Shown here piece by piece: positions 7,485 through 14,390 of a DNA stretch of 64,000 bases (positions are counted from its first letter, which is position 1; each line of letters begins with the position of its first letter). Origin of the DNA: Australimonas brisbanensis (GTDB lineage: Bacteria > Chloroflexota > Dehalococcoidia > Lucifugimonadales > Australimonadaceae); NCBI GenBank assembly GCA_038147155.1, contig JAYQTA010000005.1, forward strand, positions 62,001 through 126,000, given 5' to 3'. Position numbers and translations under genes: made by a program. Below the pieces are notes generated by a model. It worked only from the letters and a program-made list of their open reading frames with translations, was not told the origin of the DNA and did not search any database.

Positions 7485-8075
7485 ATGCGCTGTCCCCATT
7501 GCGGGGAGCCGGAGACGCGGGTCACGGACTCGCGGGATACGGGCGAGGAGATCCGCCGCAGGCGCGAGTGCGTCCAGTGCGGAGTGCGTTTCACCACCTA
7601 CGAACGGGTGCAGCGCGCGGCGCTCACGGTGGTCAAGTCCGATGGACGACGTGAAGAGTTCAACCGGGGCAAGCTGCTGCGCAGCATCCGGGTGGCCTGC
7701 GTCAAACGCCCCCTGCCCACCGGCTCGCTGGAGAAGGTGGTGGACGATATCGAGGCGGACCTGCAGCGGCTGGGACGCGCCGAGGTGCCCGCCACCGTCA
7801 TCGGCGACACGACCCTGGCCCGCCTGCGCGGGCTGGATCCGGTCTCCTACGTGCGCTACGCCAGCGTGTACCGGGACTTCGACTCACTGGATGGGTTCAT
7901 CCGTGAGGTCGCCCAGTACAAGACCGAGGAGGAAGAGGGGCCCAGTGGGGACCAGCAACTCGAGTTGATCCCCAACGAGTACACCATCCCTCCCAAGCCC
8001 AAGGCCCGTCGGGGCCGCAGACCTTCCATCTCCGCCCCGGCCGACCGGCACCGGCGCGCCCCCTCAGCGAGCTGA
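7485..8075 (+). CDS. nrdR: Transcriptional repressor NrdR
   Basis: NrdR is the zinc-ribbon/ATP-cone repressor of ribonucleotide reductase genes. The 196-aa protein starts MRCPHCG and has a four-cysteine zinc ribbon (C3, C6, C29, C32; second pair in ECVQCGVRFTTYER). An ATP-cone follows (about 47-137; VVKSDGRREEFNRGKLLRSI, then YVRYASVYRDF). Family members are usually about 150-170 aa. The extra tail of about 45 residues is Pro/Arg-rich (KPKARRGRRPS) and probably disordered. ATG 7485 is chosen because of GGCGGAGG just upstream; an in-frame ATG at 7425 falls inside the leader hairpins. No ribonucleotide reductase gene is in the window. Confidence 0.95.
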   Translation: MRCPHCGEPETRVTDSRDTGEEIRRRRECVQCGVRFTTYERVQRAALTVVKSDGRREEFNRGKLLRSIRVACVKRPLPTGSLEKVVDDIEADLQRLGRAEVPATVIGDTTLARLRGLDPVSYVRYASVYRDFDSLDGFIREVAQYKTEEEEGPSGDQQLELIPNEYTIPPKPKARRGRRPSISAPADRHRRAPSAS

Positions 8076-8102
8076 GGCGCGGCGCCCTCATGAAGTCGAT
8101 AA

Positions 8103-8125
8103 GCCCCCGGTTTCCCCCCGGGGGC
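8103..8125 (+). terminator. Hairpin after nrdR
   Basis: GCCCCCGG pairs with CCGGGGGC around a 7-base loop, 27 bases after the nrdR stop. No T-run follows. Confidence 0.5.
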
Positions 8126-8473
8126 ACCCGGAGCCGCCCAACTCCCCTGGACGACTCCACGTCTCCCTCCTCCGCAGGCCTCTGCCGACGCGCCACGGCA
8201 TGGGGCCACCAGGGCCCCGTTGGAGCGATCCGCGGGGCCCGCCTTTTTCCCGCGCGCCGGCGGCTTGGCGGTGTCGGTGCTCATGGCTACTCCTCGCTGC
8301 GCGGCACGGCCTGGGGGGCGCGATGCCGGGTCTTGCTTGTCTGTGAACCACGCTACCAAGGCCCTCCCCGCGCGACATGGAGACCAACCCCCCACCTGAC
8401 ACCGTGAAAACACGCAGGTTTCCCTGCGGGGTAACGCCCAGTTCCTTCGTGCAGGGCACCCGCGGGCCCGGGG

Positions 8474-8479
8474 TATACT
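8474..8479 (+). promoter_or_regulatory. -10 box of the pdxA-like gene
   Basis: TATACT lies 28 bases before ATG 8508, leaving room for the AAGGAG ribosome site. A clear -35 box is not visible. Confidence 0.5.
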
Positions 8480-8507
8480 TGCCGCACGCCACCCCCAAGG
8501 AGCGCCC

Positions 8508-9521
8508 ATGTCGCAGACCACCGCCCCCACCATCGCCATCACCCTGGGGGATGCCACGGGCATCGGCCCGGAGGTGGTGGCCAAGGCGCTGGGGGCGCCC
8601 GGCGCGCTGGGCGAGGCCCGGGCGCTGGTGGTGGGCACGGCACCGGTGCTCCAGCGCGCGCTGGACCTGACCGGCACCGCCCTGCGCGCCCGGCAGGTCA
8701 GCACCCCCGATGAGCCGGTGGGGCCGGGCGAAGTGGCGGTGTACGGGACCGGCGAGGCAGAGCTCGCCACCCTGCCCTACGGACAGCTCTCTCCCCTGGC
8801 GGGCCGCGCCGCGGTGGACTGGGCAGCGGCAGCCGCGCTGCTGGCGCTGAGCGGCGCGGTGGCGGCGATCGCCACGGCCCCTCTGAACAAGGAAGCCGCG
8901 CACGCGGGCGGGGTGGAGGAGGTGGGGCACCAGGAGATCTACCAGGCGATGTCCGGCGCCGAGCAGGTCTCCACCATGCTGGTGACGCCGGGCCTGCGGG
9001 TGGTCCACCTGTCCACCCACCGCTCGTTGGCCGCAGCCTGCGCCCTGGTGACCCGTGAGAACGTGCTGGCCAAGCTGCGGCTCACCCATGATTTCTTCAC
9101 CCGTTACGGCATCGCCCGCCCGCGCATCGGCGTCGCGGCCCTGAACCCCCACGGGGGTGAGCATGGGCTCATCGGCTCGGAGGAGGTGGAGGAGGTGGCC
9201 CCCGCCGTGGCCGACGCCCGCGAGGAGGGCATCGATGCCTCCGGCCCCGTGCCGGCGGACACGGTGTTCAACCAGGCGATCGATGGGCGGTACGACGTGG
9301 TTCTCGCTCTCTACCACGACCAGGGGCACATCGCAGTGAAGGTGCATGGGTGGGAGGAGTCGGTCACCATGAACCTGGGCCTGCCCTTCGTGCGCACCAG
9401 CGTGGACCACGGCACCGCCTTCGACATCGCCGGGCGGGGCATCGCCGACGCACGCGGTATGGCGGCGGCGGTGCGGGCAGCGGCGGCCCTGGCGACCGGC
9501 AGGGGCCTGACGGCCTTCTAG
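8508..9521 (+). CDS. PdxA-family 4-phospho-threonate / 4-hydroxythreonine-4-phosphate dehydrogenase
   Basis: This 337-aa NAD-dependent oxidative decarboxylase has GDATGIGPEV (14-23), ATAPLNKEA, the metal-binding ALNPHGGE segment and LYHDQGHIAVKV (about 267-278), with TSVDHGTAFDIAG near the end. PdxA proper serves pyridoxal phosphate synthesis. The DQGHIAVK version (rather than DQGLPVLK) and HGTAFDIAG are typical, from memory, of the PdxA2 branch that acts on 4-phospho-D-threonate/erythronate. PdxA2 usually sits beside a DUF1537 kinase, which is not seen here, so the branch assignment is tentative. AAGGAG precedes ATG 8508. Confidence 0.85.
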   Translation: MSQTTAPTIAITLGDATGIGPEVVAKALGAPGALGEARALVVGTAPVLQRALDLTGTALRARQVSTPDEPVGPGEVAVYGTGEAELATLPYGQLSPLAGRAAVDWAAAAALLALSGAVAAIATAPLNKEAAHAGGVEEVGHQEIYQAMSGAEQVSTMLVTPGLRVVHLSTHRSLAAACALVTRENVLAKLRLTHDFFTRYGIARPRIGVAALNPHGGEHGLIGSEEVEEVAPAVADAREEGIDASGPVPADTVFNQAIDGRYDVVLALYHDQGHIAVKVHGWEESVTMNLGLPFVRTSVDHGTAFDIAGRGIADARGMAAAVRAAAALATGRGLTAF

Positions 9522-9540
9522 CACGAGCGGATCGCTCGTG
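9522..9540 (+). terminator. Compact hairpin after the pdxA-like gene
   Basis: CACGAGCG-GAT-CGCTCGTG is a perfect 8-bp stem right after the stop codon, 10 bases before the proC -10 box. It lacks a T-run, so it may be a weak terminator or an operator. Confidence 0.45.
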
Positions 9541-9549
9541 GGCGCGTGT

Positions 9550-9555
9550 TATACT
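9550..9555 (+). promoter_or_regulatory. -10 box of the proC operon
   Basis: TATACT lies 50 bases before the proC start. An open frame starting at 9546 includes this box and is not the real start. Confidence 0.5.
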
Positions 9556-9605
9556 CCGCCGAACGGTTCGGGGGGCTCCCCGCACCGCACCACCCGGGAG
9601 TGAGC

Positions 9606-10430
9606 ATGCGGACCAGCTTCATCGGCGGCGGCGTCATGGCCGAGGCGATGCTCGCGCGCGCCCTGGCCGCCGGCCTGCTCCAGGCCGGCGAGGTGTGCGT
9701 GGGCGAGCCGGTGGCCGCCCGTCGCGAGGTGCTGGCCGCCGCCCACAGCGTGGGGGTGGCCGCCACGGGTCGCGAGGCCATCGCGGGGGCGGGGCTGGTG
9801 GTGCTGGCGGTCAAGCCCCAACACCTCGGGCACGTCTACCAGGAGGTGGGCGGCCACCTCCAGGCCGGGCAGACGGTGCTCTCCATCGTCGCGGGCGCGC
9901 CGCTGGCCGCCCTGGCCGCGGGCCTGAAGCACCACGCACTGATTCGCGTCATGCCCAACACCCCGGCCCAGGTGGGCGCGGGCGTGTCCGTCTGGACCGC
10001 CACCCGCGAGGTGGGCACCGAGGCACGTTCCGCCGCCGCTGCCCTGCTGGGCTGCCTGGGCACCGCCGTGGAGGTGGCCGACGAGGGCTATCTGGACATG
10101 GCCACCGCCATCTCCGGCAGCGGCCCGGCCTACGTGTTCGCCTTCATGGAGGCGCTGGTGGAAGCCGGCGTGCTGCTGGGCATGCCCCGCGAGATGGCGC
10201 GCACCCTGGCGGTGGAGACGGTGGCCGGGTCCGGCAGGCTCGCCAGCGAATCGGGCGAGTCGCCCGCGCTGCTGCGTGAGCGCGTGACCTCTCCCGGTGG
10301 CACCACCGCCGCCGCGCTGCGGGTGCTGGAGCAGCAGGGCATGCGCTCGGCCATCATCGAGGCTGCGGCCGCAGCGCACCGGCGCGCCCAGGAGCTGGGC
10401 AGGCCGAAGGGCGCGGAGGGTGCAGCGTGA
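9606..10430 (+). CDS. proC: Pyrroline-5-carboxylate reductase
   Basis: ProC makes L-proline from 1-pyrroline-5-carboxylate with NAD(P)H in the cytoplasm. The 274-aa protein, typical in length, has the Rossmann motif FIGGGVMAEAM (5-14), VVLAVKPQ (65-72), RVMPNTP (114-120) and the family signature AISGSGPAYVF (168-178), followed by the VTSPGGTT loop. The start ATG 9606 has GGGAGTGAGC upstream. Its TGA overlaps the GTG start of yggT, so the two form a coupled pair, a common arrangement of these families. Confidence 0.95.
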   Translation: MRTSFIGGGVMAEAMLARALAAGLLQAGEVCVGEPVAARREVLAAAHSVGVAATGREAIAGAGLVVLAVKPQHLGHVYQEVGGHLQAGQTVLSIVAGAPLAALAAGLKHHALIRVMPNTPAQVGAGVSVWTATREVGTEARSAAAALLGCLGTAVEVADEGYLDMATAISGSGPAYVFAFMEALVEAGVLLGMPREMARTLAVETVAGSGRLASESGESPALLRERVTSPGGTTAAALRVLEQQGMRSAIIEAAAAAHRRAQELGRPKGAEGAA

Positions 10431-10684
10431 AGGAAGTCCTCCTCACCATCGTTAACATCTTCTGGTTCGCCCTGCTGGCCCAGGTGCTCCTCTCCTGGCT
10501 GCTGGTGGCCGGGGTGCGGAACGACCTGGTGATGCGCTTCTACTTCGCCCTGGGCCAGCTGCTGGACCCGTTGATGCGCCCGCTGCGGCGCATCGTCCCC
10601 ACGGTGGGCATGGTGGACATCACCCCGCTGGTGGCCTTCGCGCTGCTGGCCGTGGTGCGCGCCCTGATCCAGCGCGCCCTCTAG
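10427..10684 (+). CDS. yggT: YggT family membrane protein
   Basis: This small inner-membrane protein (85 aa) has two hydrophobic segments (about 4-26 and 60-82) separated by the LLDPLMRPLRRIVPTVGMVDITPL loop, whose PLMRPLRRIVP part is characteristic of YggT/Ycf19. The function is uncertain; in other bacteria it is linked to cation tolerance or to division and chloroplast-like distribution. The start is GTG in a GTGA overlap with proC. Its TAG shares the palindrome CTAG with the stop of the convergent yggU. Confidence 0.9.
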   Translation: MKEVLLTIVNIFWFALLAQVLLSWLLVAGVRNDLVMRFYFALGQLLDPLMRPLRRIVPTVGMVDITPLVAFALLAVVRALIQRAL

Positions 10685-10947
10685 CCCGCGCCGAGCCTGG
10701 CCGCAACCTCGTCCAGCCCCAGGGGCAACACTACGATCTTGCGCCGGGTCTTGAGGCCGGCCACCACCAGCACGCGCCCCCTGCTCACCCCCAGTCGCTT
10801 GGCTAGCACCGTGCGCAGCGCCTCGTTGGCCGCCCCCTCCACGGGTGGTGCGGATACGTGCACGCGCAGGGTGCGTCCGTCCACCAGCTCCACGGCCTGG
10901 AGCTTGGCACGGGGTATCACCTGCACCTGGATGCGCGTTGAGGGCAT
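10681..10947 (-). CDS. yggU: DUF167 (YggU/UPF0235) family protein
   Basis: This 88-aa protein has the DUF167 pattern: IQVQVIPRAK at the N-terminus, then RVHVSAPPVEGAANEAL, and VVAGLKTRRKIV in the second half. These are small soluble alpha/beta proteins of unknown biochemical role, often next to yggT and proC as here. It is convergent with yggT, and both stops lie in one CTAG. It is divergent from degV. Confidence 0.9.
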   Translation of the reverse strand: MPSTRIQVQVIPRAKLQAVELVDGRTLRVHVSAPPVEGAANEALRTVLAKRLGVSRGRVLVVAGLKTRRKIVVLPLGLDEVAARLGAG

Positions 10948-10979
10948 GGGGGGATGATAGCGCCCGTGGGCTGCTCGGG

Positions 10980-10985
10980 TAGAAT
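10980..10985 (+). promoter_or_regulatory. -10 box giving a leaderless degV transcript
   Basis: TAGAAT ends exactly six bases before the GTG start of degV, so the expected first transcribed base is the G of the start codon. No ribosome site could fit. Confidence 0.55.
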
Positions 10986-10991
10986 CGCGCC

Positions 10992-11849
10992 GTGAGCGTC
11001 GTCATCGTCGCCGATTCCACCACCTCCCTGCCCGCCGCGCTGACGGCGGGGCTGCCGCTGCTCATCGCGCCGCTGGAGGTGCACCACGCCGGGCGAGTCT
11101 TCGCCGACGGCGTGGACCTGACGCCCGCGCGCTTCTACGAGCTGCTGGCGCAGCCCGGCCCCCCACCCACCACCTCATCCCCCCAGCCGGGGGCGTTCCT
11201 CGACCGCTTCAGGGAAGCCGCAGCAGCCGGTGCGGACGCGGTGGTCTGCCTCACCCTCTCGGCCGACCTGTCAGCCACCCACGCGGCGGCCATGACTGCG
11301 CAGCAGGAGGCACGCGAGGCGCTGCCGGGCCTGCCCATCAGCGTGGTGGACACCCGCTCCGCAGCCACCGCCGAGGGGCTCATCGCCCTGGCCGCCGCGC
11401 GCCTGGCCGCGACGGGCGCCGACGCACCGGTGGTGCTTGCGGAGGTGTCCCGGCGCATGGGCGACACGCGCCTGTTCGGGTACCTCGAATCGCTGGAGCA
11501 CCTGCGCCGGGGAGGGAGGGTGCCCCGCGTGGCTGCGTGGATGGGCCGGCTGCTGGACATCAAGCCCATCCTCTCGTTGGAGGACGGACGCATCGGCATG
11601 GTGGAGCGCCCCCGCAGCGCGCGTCGCGCCATGGAACGCATCGTGGCGCTCACCGAAAACCGACTGGCCGGTCATAAAGGGAGGCTGGCCGTGATGCACG
11701 CCGCTGCGCCGGAGCGCGCCGAAGAGCTGGCCGCCCTGCTCACCCAGCGGCTGGACCCCGCAGAGCTGTTCATGACGGAGTTCACGCCGGTGATCGGCGT
11801 CCACACGGGCCCCGGCCTGGTGGGCGTCGCCCTTCAACCGGCGGACTGA
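10992..11849 (+). CDS. DegV family fatty-acid-binding protein
   Basis: DegV (FakB) proteins bind a fatty acid and present it to a fatty acid kinase for phospholipid synthesis. The 285-aa protein has VADSTTSLP (6-14), the TTSSPQPGAF segment (60-69), GLPISVVDTRSA in the middle and GYLESLEHLRRGGRVP, the usual landmarks with the conserved Arg-Gly-Gly-Arg. The start is GTG 10992, with a -10 box immediately ahead, suggesting a leaderless message. No FakA kinase is nearby. Confidence 0.9.
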   Translation: MSVVIVADSTTSLPAALTAGLPLLIAPLEVHHAGRVFADGVDLTPARFYELLAQPGPPPTTSSPQPGAFLDRFREAAAAGADAVVCLTLSADLSATHAAAMTAQQEAREALPGLPISVVDTRSAATAEGLIALAAARLAATGADAPVVLAEVSRRMGDTRLFGYLESLEHLRRGGRVPRVAAWMGRLLDIKPILSLEDGRIGMVERPRSARRAMERIVALTENRLAGHKGRLAVMHAAAPERAEELAALLTQRLDPAELFMTEFTPVIGVHTGPGLVGVALQPAD

Positions 11850-11914
11850 CGGCCCTCCCCTCGTCTGCTAGCCTAGGCGCGGCGCCCGCGCCCATCCCCT
11901 GCCCCGGAGGCCCC

Positions 11915-13435
11915 ATGCTCAAGATCAGCGTGCAGACCGGCGACATCACCCAAGCGGCGTTCGATGCCGTGGTGGTGAACCTATTCGAGGGCGTCACCGC
12001 CCCGTCCGGGGCCACCGGCGCGATGGACAAGGCGCTGGAGGGGGCCATCAGCGGCCTCATCGCCGATGGTGAGACGCGGGGCAAGGAGGGCGAGGCCACG
12101 GTGCTCCACACCCTGGGCGCCATCCCCGCCAAGCGGGTTGTGGTGGCGGGTCTGGGGACGCGTGAACGGTTCGGCACCGACACGGTGCGCACCGTCTCCG
12201 CCGTGGCAGCGCGGACGCTGCGGCGCCTGAACGTGAAGCGCGCGGCCAGCGTGGTGCACGGGGCGGGGATCGGCGGGCTCGACCCCGCCTCAGCCGCGCA
12301 GGCGCTGGCGGAGGGCGCGGCCCTGGGCCTGTACACCTTCGACCGTCACAAGGCACGCAAGGCAGGCGAGCCCGCGCACGAGCTGCAGGAGTTGGTGCTC
12401 CTGGAACAGGACCCCGCGCGAGCGGCGGCGCTGGAGGAGGGCGTGCGCCGGGGCCTCGCACTAGCGGAGGCCGTCATCACGGCGCGCGATCTGGTGAACG
12501 AGCCCGCCAACGTGCTCAGCCCCATCGCCCTGGCCGCGGCGGCGGAGCGGGTGGCGGAGGAGGCTGGCATCGCCTACTCGGTGCTGGAGCCGTGGCAGAT
12601 GAAGGAGATGGGCATGGGCTCGCTGCTGGGCGTGGCCCAGGGATCGGCCAACGAGCCGCGGCTCATCGTCATGGAGTACTTCGGCGACCCGGAGCACCCC
12701 GACAACAACGTGGCGCTGGTGGGCAAGGGCATCACCTTCGATTCCGGTGGCATCTCCATCAAGCCCTCGGCGGGCATGTGGGAGATGAAGGGCGACATGG
12801 CGGGCGGCGCCTCGGTGGTGGGTGCCATGAAGGCCATCGCTGCCCTGGGCCCGCGCATCAATGTGCTGGGACTGGTGCCGGCGGTGGAGAACATGCCCTC
12901 CGGCACGGCCCAGCGCCCCGGTGACGTGGTGAAGGCCATGAACGGCAAGACCATCGAGGTGGACAACACCGACGCCGAGGGGCGGCTGATCCTGGCGGAC
13001 GCCATGTGCTACGCCGTGGGCGAGAAGCACGCCAAGCGCGTGGTGGACATCGCCACGCTCACCGGGGCCATCGTCGTGGCGCTGGGCCATGTGGCCACGG
13101 GGGTGATGGGCACCTCCCAGCGGCTGGTGGATGAACTGCTGGGCGCATCCAAGGACACGGGCGAGAAGATGTGGCAACTGCCCCTGTTCGACGAGTACAA
13201 GCGCCAGCTGCGCTCCGACTACGCCGACATCAAGAACGTGGGCGGGCGTCCGGCTGGTTCCATCACCGCCGCGCTGTTCCTCTCCGAGTTCACCGGCCCC
13301 GCCGAGTGGGCGCACCTGGACATCGCCGGAACGTTCATGTCGGACCGCGTCCACGGCCACGTGGTCAAGGGCGCCACGGGCGTTCCCGCGCGCACCCTGG
13401 TGCGGCTGGTGGAGCGGCTGGCGGCGGGGGGCTGA
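11915..13435 (+). CDS. pepA: Leucyl aminopeptidase (M17, PepA type)
   Basis: Cytoplasmic two-metal aminopeptidase of family M17, usually a hexamer, which removes N-terminal residues from peptides. The 506-aa protein has the Macro-like N-domain (about 1-170) and the catalytic domain with GKGITFDSGGISIKPS (269-284; Lys and Asp ligands), KGDMAGGASVVGAM and the family signature NTDAEGRLILADA (351-363). The end (HVVKGATGVPARTLV) is also standard. The start ATG 11915 has GGAGG upstream, and a TAGCCT -10-like box lies at about 11868. The gene is followed by tRNA-His. Confidence 0.95.
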   Translation: MLKISVQTGDITQAAFDAVVVNLFEGVTAPSGATGAMDKALEGAISGLIADGETRGKEGEATVLHTLGAIPAKRVVVAGLGTRERFGTDTVRTVSAVAARTLRRLNVKRAASVVHGAGIGGLDPASAAQALAEGAALGLYTFDRHKARKAGEPAHELQELVLLEQDPARAAALEEGVRRGLALAEAVITARDLVNEPANVLSPIALAAAAERVAEEAGIAYSVLEPWQMKEMGMGSLLGVAQGSANEPRLIVMEYFGDPEHPDNNVALVGKGITFDSGGISIKPSAGMWEMKGDMAGGASVVGAMKAIAALGPRINVLGLVPAVENMPSGTAQRPGDVVKAMNGKTIEVDNTDAEGRLILADAMCYAVGEKHAKRVVDIATLTGAIVVALGHVATGVMGTSQRLVDELLGASKDTGEKMWQLPLFDEYKRQLRSDYADIKNVGGRPAGSITAALFLSEFTGPAEWAHLDIAGTFMSDRVHGHVVKGATGVPARTLVRLVERLAAGG

Positions 13436-13449
13436 GGGCCCCGCGCCGT

Positions 13450-13479
13450 TTGACGCGCCAGGCCACGGCCACCTAGAAT
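13450..13479 (+). promoter_or_regulatory. Promoter of tRNA-His
   Basis: TTGACG (13450-13455) and TAGAAT (13474-13479) are 18 bases apart, and the mature tRNA begins 14 bases later. Confidence 0.7.
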
Positions 13480-13492
13480 CGTCCTGTTGCGT

Positions 13493-13569
13493 GGTGGGCG
13501 TGGTCGAGGGGTTAAGACGCCAGGTTGTGGCCCTGGAGATCGAGGGTTCGATTCCCTCCGCTCACCCCA
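13493..13569 (+). tRNA. tRNA-His (anticodon GTG), CCA encoded
   Basis: The acceptor stem GTGGGCG pairs with CGCTCAC (one G-T wobble). The extra G at 13493 faces C73 (13566), the G-1:C73 pair special to tRNA-His. The anticodon stem CCAGG/CCTGG holds the loop TTGTGGC with anticodon GTG. The T arm is GAGGG-TTCGATT-CCCTC, and CCA (13567-13569) is genomically encoded. Confidence 0.95.
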
Positions 13570-13579
13570 TCCTTCATGC

Positions 13580-13602
13580 GAGCCCGGCTCAGTGCCGGGC
13601 TC
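13580..13602 (+). terminator. Terminator between the two tRNAs
   Basis: GAGCCCGGC-TCAGT-GCCGGGCTC is a 9-bp stem followed by TTGCGTTC. It separates tRNA-His from tRNA-Arg, which has its own TACAAT box at 13635-13640. Confidence 0.6.
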
Positions 13603-13652
13603 TTGCGTTCCCCGGCCCCACCGCCGCCTGGCGGTACAATGGCCCTGCGCGT

Positions 13653-13728
13653 CCGCCCGTAGCTCAGTGGATAGAGCACCGGTCTTCGGAACCGGGTGTC
13701 GTGGGTTCGAATCCCTCCGGGCGGGCCA
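13653..13728 (+). tRNA. tRNA-Arg (anticodon TCG), CCA encoded
   Basis: Acceptor CCGCCCG pairs with CGGGCGG, discriminator G, then CCA. The anticodon stem CCGGT/ACCGG encloses CTTCGGA, so the anticodon is TCG, reading CGA codons. The D arm has AGCTCAGTGGATAGAGC. The T stem GTGGG/CCCTC has one mismatch. Confidence 0.92.
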
Positions 13729-13764
13729 CATTCCACCGCATGATTGACTGGTAAACGCTACTTG

Positions 13765-13796
13765 GCCCTCTGAGCCCTGCGAGGCTTGGAGGGGGC
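13765..13796 (+). terminator. Long hairpin after tRNA-Arg
   Basis: GCCCTC plus TGAGCC pairs with GGCTTG plus GAGGGGGC around a 6-base loop, 36 bases after the tRNA. It probably ends the tRNA transcript and lies 7 bases before the next -10 box. Confidence 0.5.
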
Positions 13797-13802
13797 ATTG
13801 TC

Positions 13803-13808
13803 TATACT
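13803..13808 (+). promoter_or_regulatory. -10 box giving a leaderless transcript for the CysN-like fragment
   Basis: TATACT ends six bases before ATG 13815, so the transcript would start at or next to the ATG. This is the same geometry as degV. Confidence 0.5.
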
Positions 13809-13814
13809 TTGTTT

Positions 13815-14096
13815 ATGTTTTGGGTCGGCCATGAGGCTAGACTGCGCCTCAGCTGTGCGCTGGTCGGCGAGTTCCATGAGGTGCCCGCCTCGCTCACCGT
13901 TGAACCCGCGCCTGCGGCGTTGGCCTTCAACGACATCGGCCAGGTGCGCCTGCGCGCCAGCGCCCCGCTGGCGGCCGACACCTACACCGCCAACCGTGCG
14001 ACGGGAGCGTTCATCCTCATCTCCGAGGCAACCAACGCCACGGTGGCCGCGGGGATGCTCGGAGCACCGCGCTTCCCCTTCGTGCTCCACCGCTGA
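13815..14096 (+). CDS. Stand-alone CysN/EF-Tu-type C-terminal domain protein
   Basis: This 93-aa protein matches only the last beta-barrel domain of sulfate adenylyltransferase subunit 1 (CysN/NodQ, an EF-Tu relative). The stretch LAFNDIGQVRLRASAPL and the segment RATGAFILISEATNATVAAGM are hallmarks of that domain's end. The GTPase domain and domain II are absent, and no cysD or other sulfate assimilation gene is in the window. It may be a gene remnant or a free-standing domain with a new role. A -10 box exactly six bases before ATG argues that it is still transcribed. The flanking tRNA is a plausible recombination point. Confidence 0.65.
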   Translation: MFWVGHEARLRLSCALVGEFHEVPASLTVEPAPAALAFNDIGQVRLRASAPLAADTYTANRATGAFILISEATNATVAAGMLGAPRFPFVLHR

Positions 14097-14198
14097 CCCT
14101 TCCTGTGATTTAGAACGTTTGTGCCAATCGCTCGTTGCGCCGTTGCACGCGCGTTGGCACCCTGCGCCCACCGCGCCGACGCGCGCGAGGAGGGTGCG

Positions 14199-14387
14199 AT
14201 GCACGTGTTCACGGTGAATGAGCGGACGGCGCTGGCGCTGGCGTGCCGGTGCGGTGCCAGCGCTGGACGGGTGGAGCCCACCTGGCGCGTCGCCGAGACG
14301 GTGCGTGAGTGGCACGCCCGGCACGCGGGGCCCACGTGCGGCGCGCGTTGGGCCAACAGCCTCGCGCCGGCCTCCAGCGCGGCCTAG
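14199..14387 (+). CDS. Hypothetical 62-aa Cys/His protein
   Basis: A small protein starting MHVFTVNERTALALACRCGA, with a C-x-C pair near residue 18 and an H-A-R-H plus Cys near residue 46, which could bind a metal. GAGGAGGG precedes ATG 14199 at good distance, the main reason to believe it. A 7-bp inverted repeat (GTGCCAA at 14121-14127, TTGGCAC at 14154-14160) lies upstream. I do not recognise the family. It is convergent with the MscS gene, 3 bases away. Confidence 0.5.
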   Translation: MHVFTVNERTALALACRCGASAGRVEPTWRVAETVREWHARHAGPTCGARWANSLAPASSAA

Positions 14388-14390
14388 CGG

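Larger units (their letters stand above)
8076..8507. other. 430-base stretch between nrdR and the pdxA-like gene
   Basis: It holds the nrdR hairpin, a GGGCCC-rich segment ending in CTTTTT (8233-8250) and the -10 box of the next gene. On the minus strand an ATG at about 8284 with GAGGAG upstream opens a basic frame (MSTDTAKPPARGKK). That frame runs antisense into nrdR and loses any protein-like character, so I do not call it a gene. Confidence 0.45.

Noticed and set aside
8088..8284. Minus-strand frame starting MSTDTAKPPARGKK with GAGGAG upstream
   Set aside because: It runs antisense into nrdR, shows no domain, and alternative frames are equally open because of the G+C content.
13493..13728. 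Integrated element at the tRNA genes
   Set aside because: No integrase, no repeated tRNA 3' end and no composition change are visible nearby.
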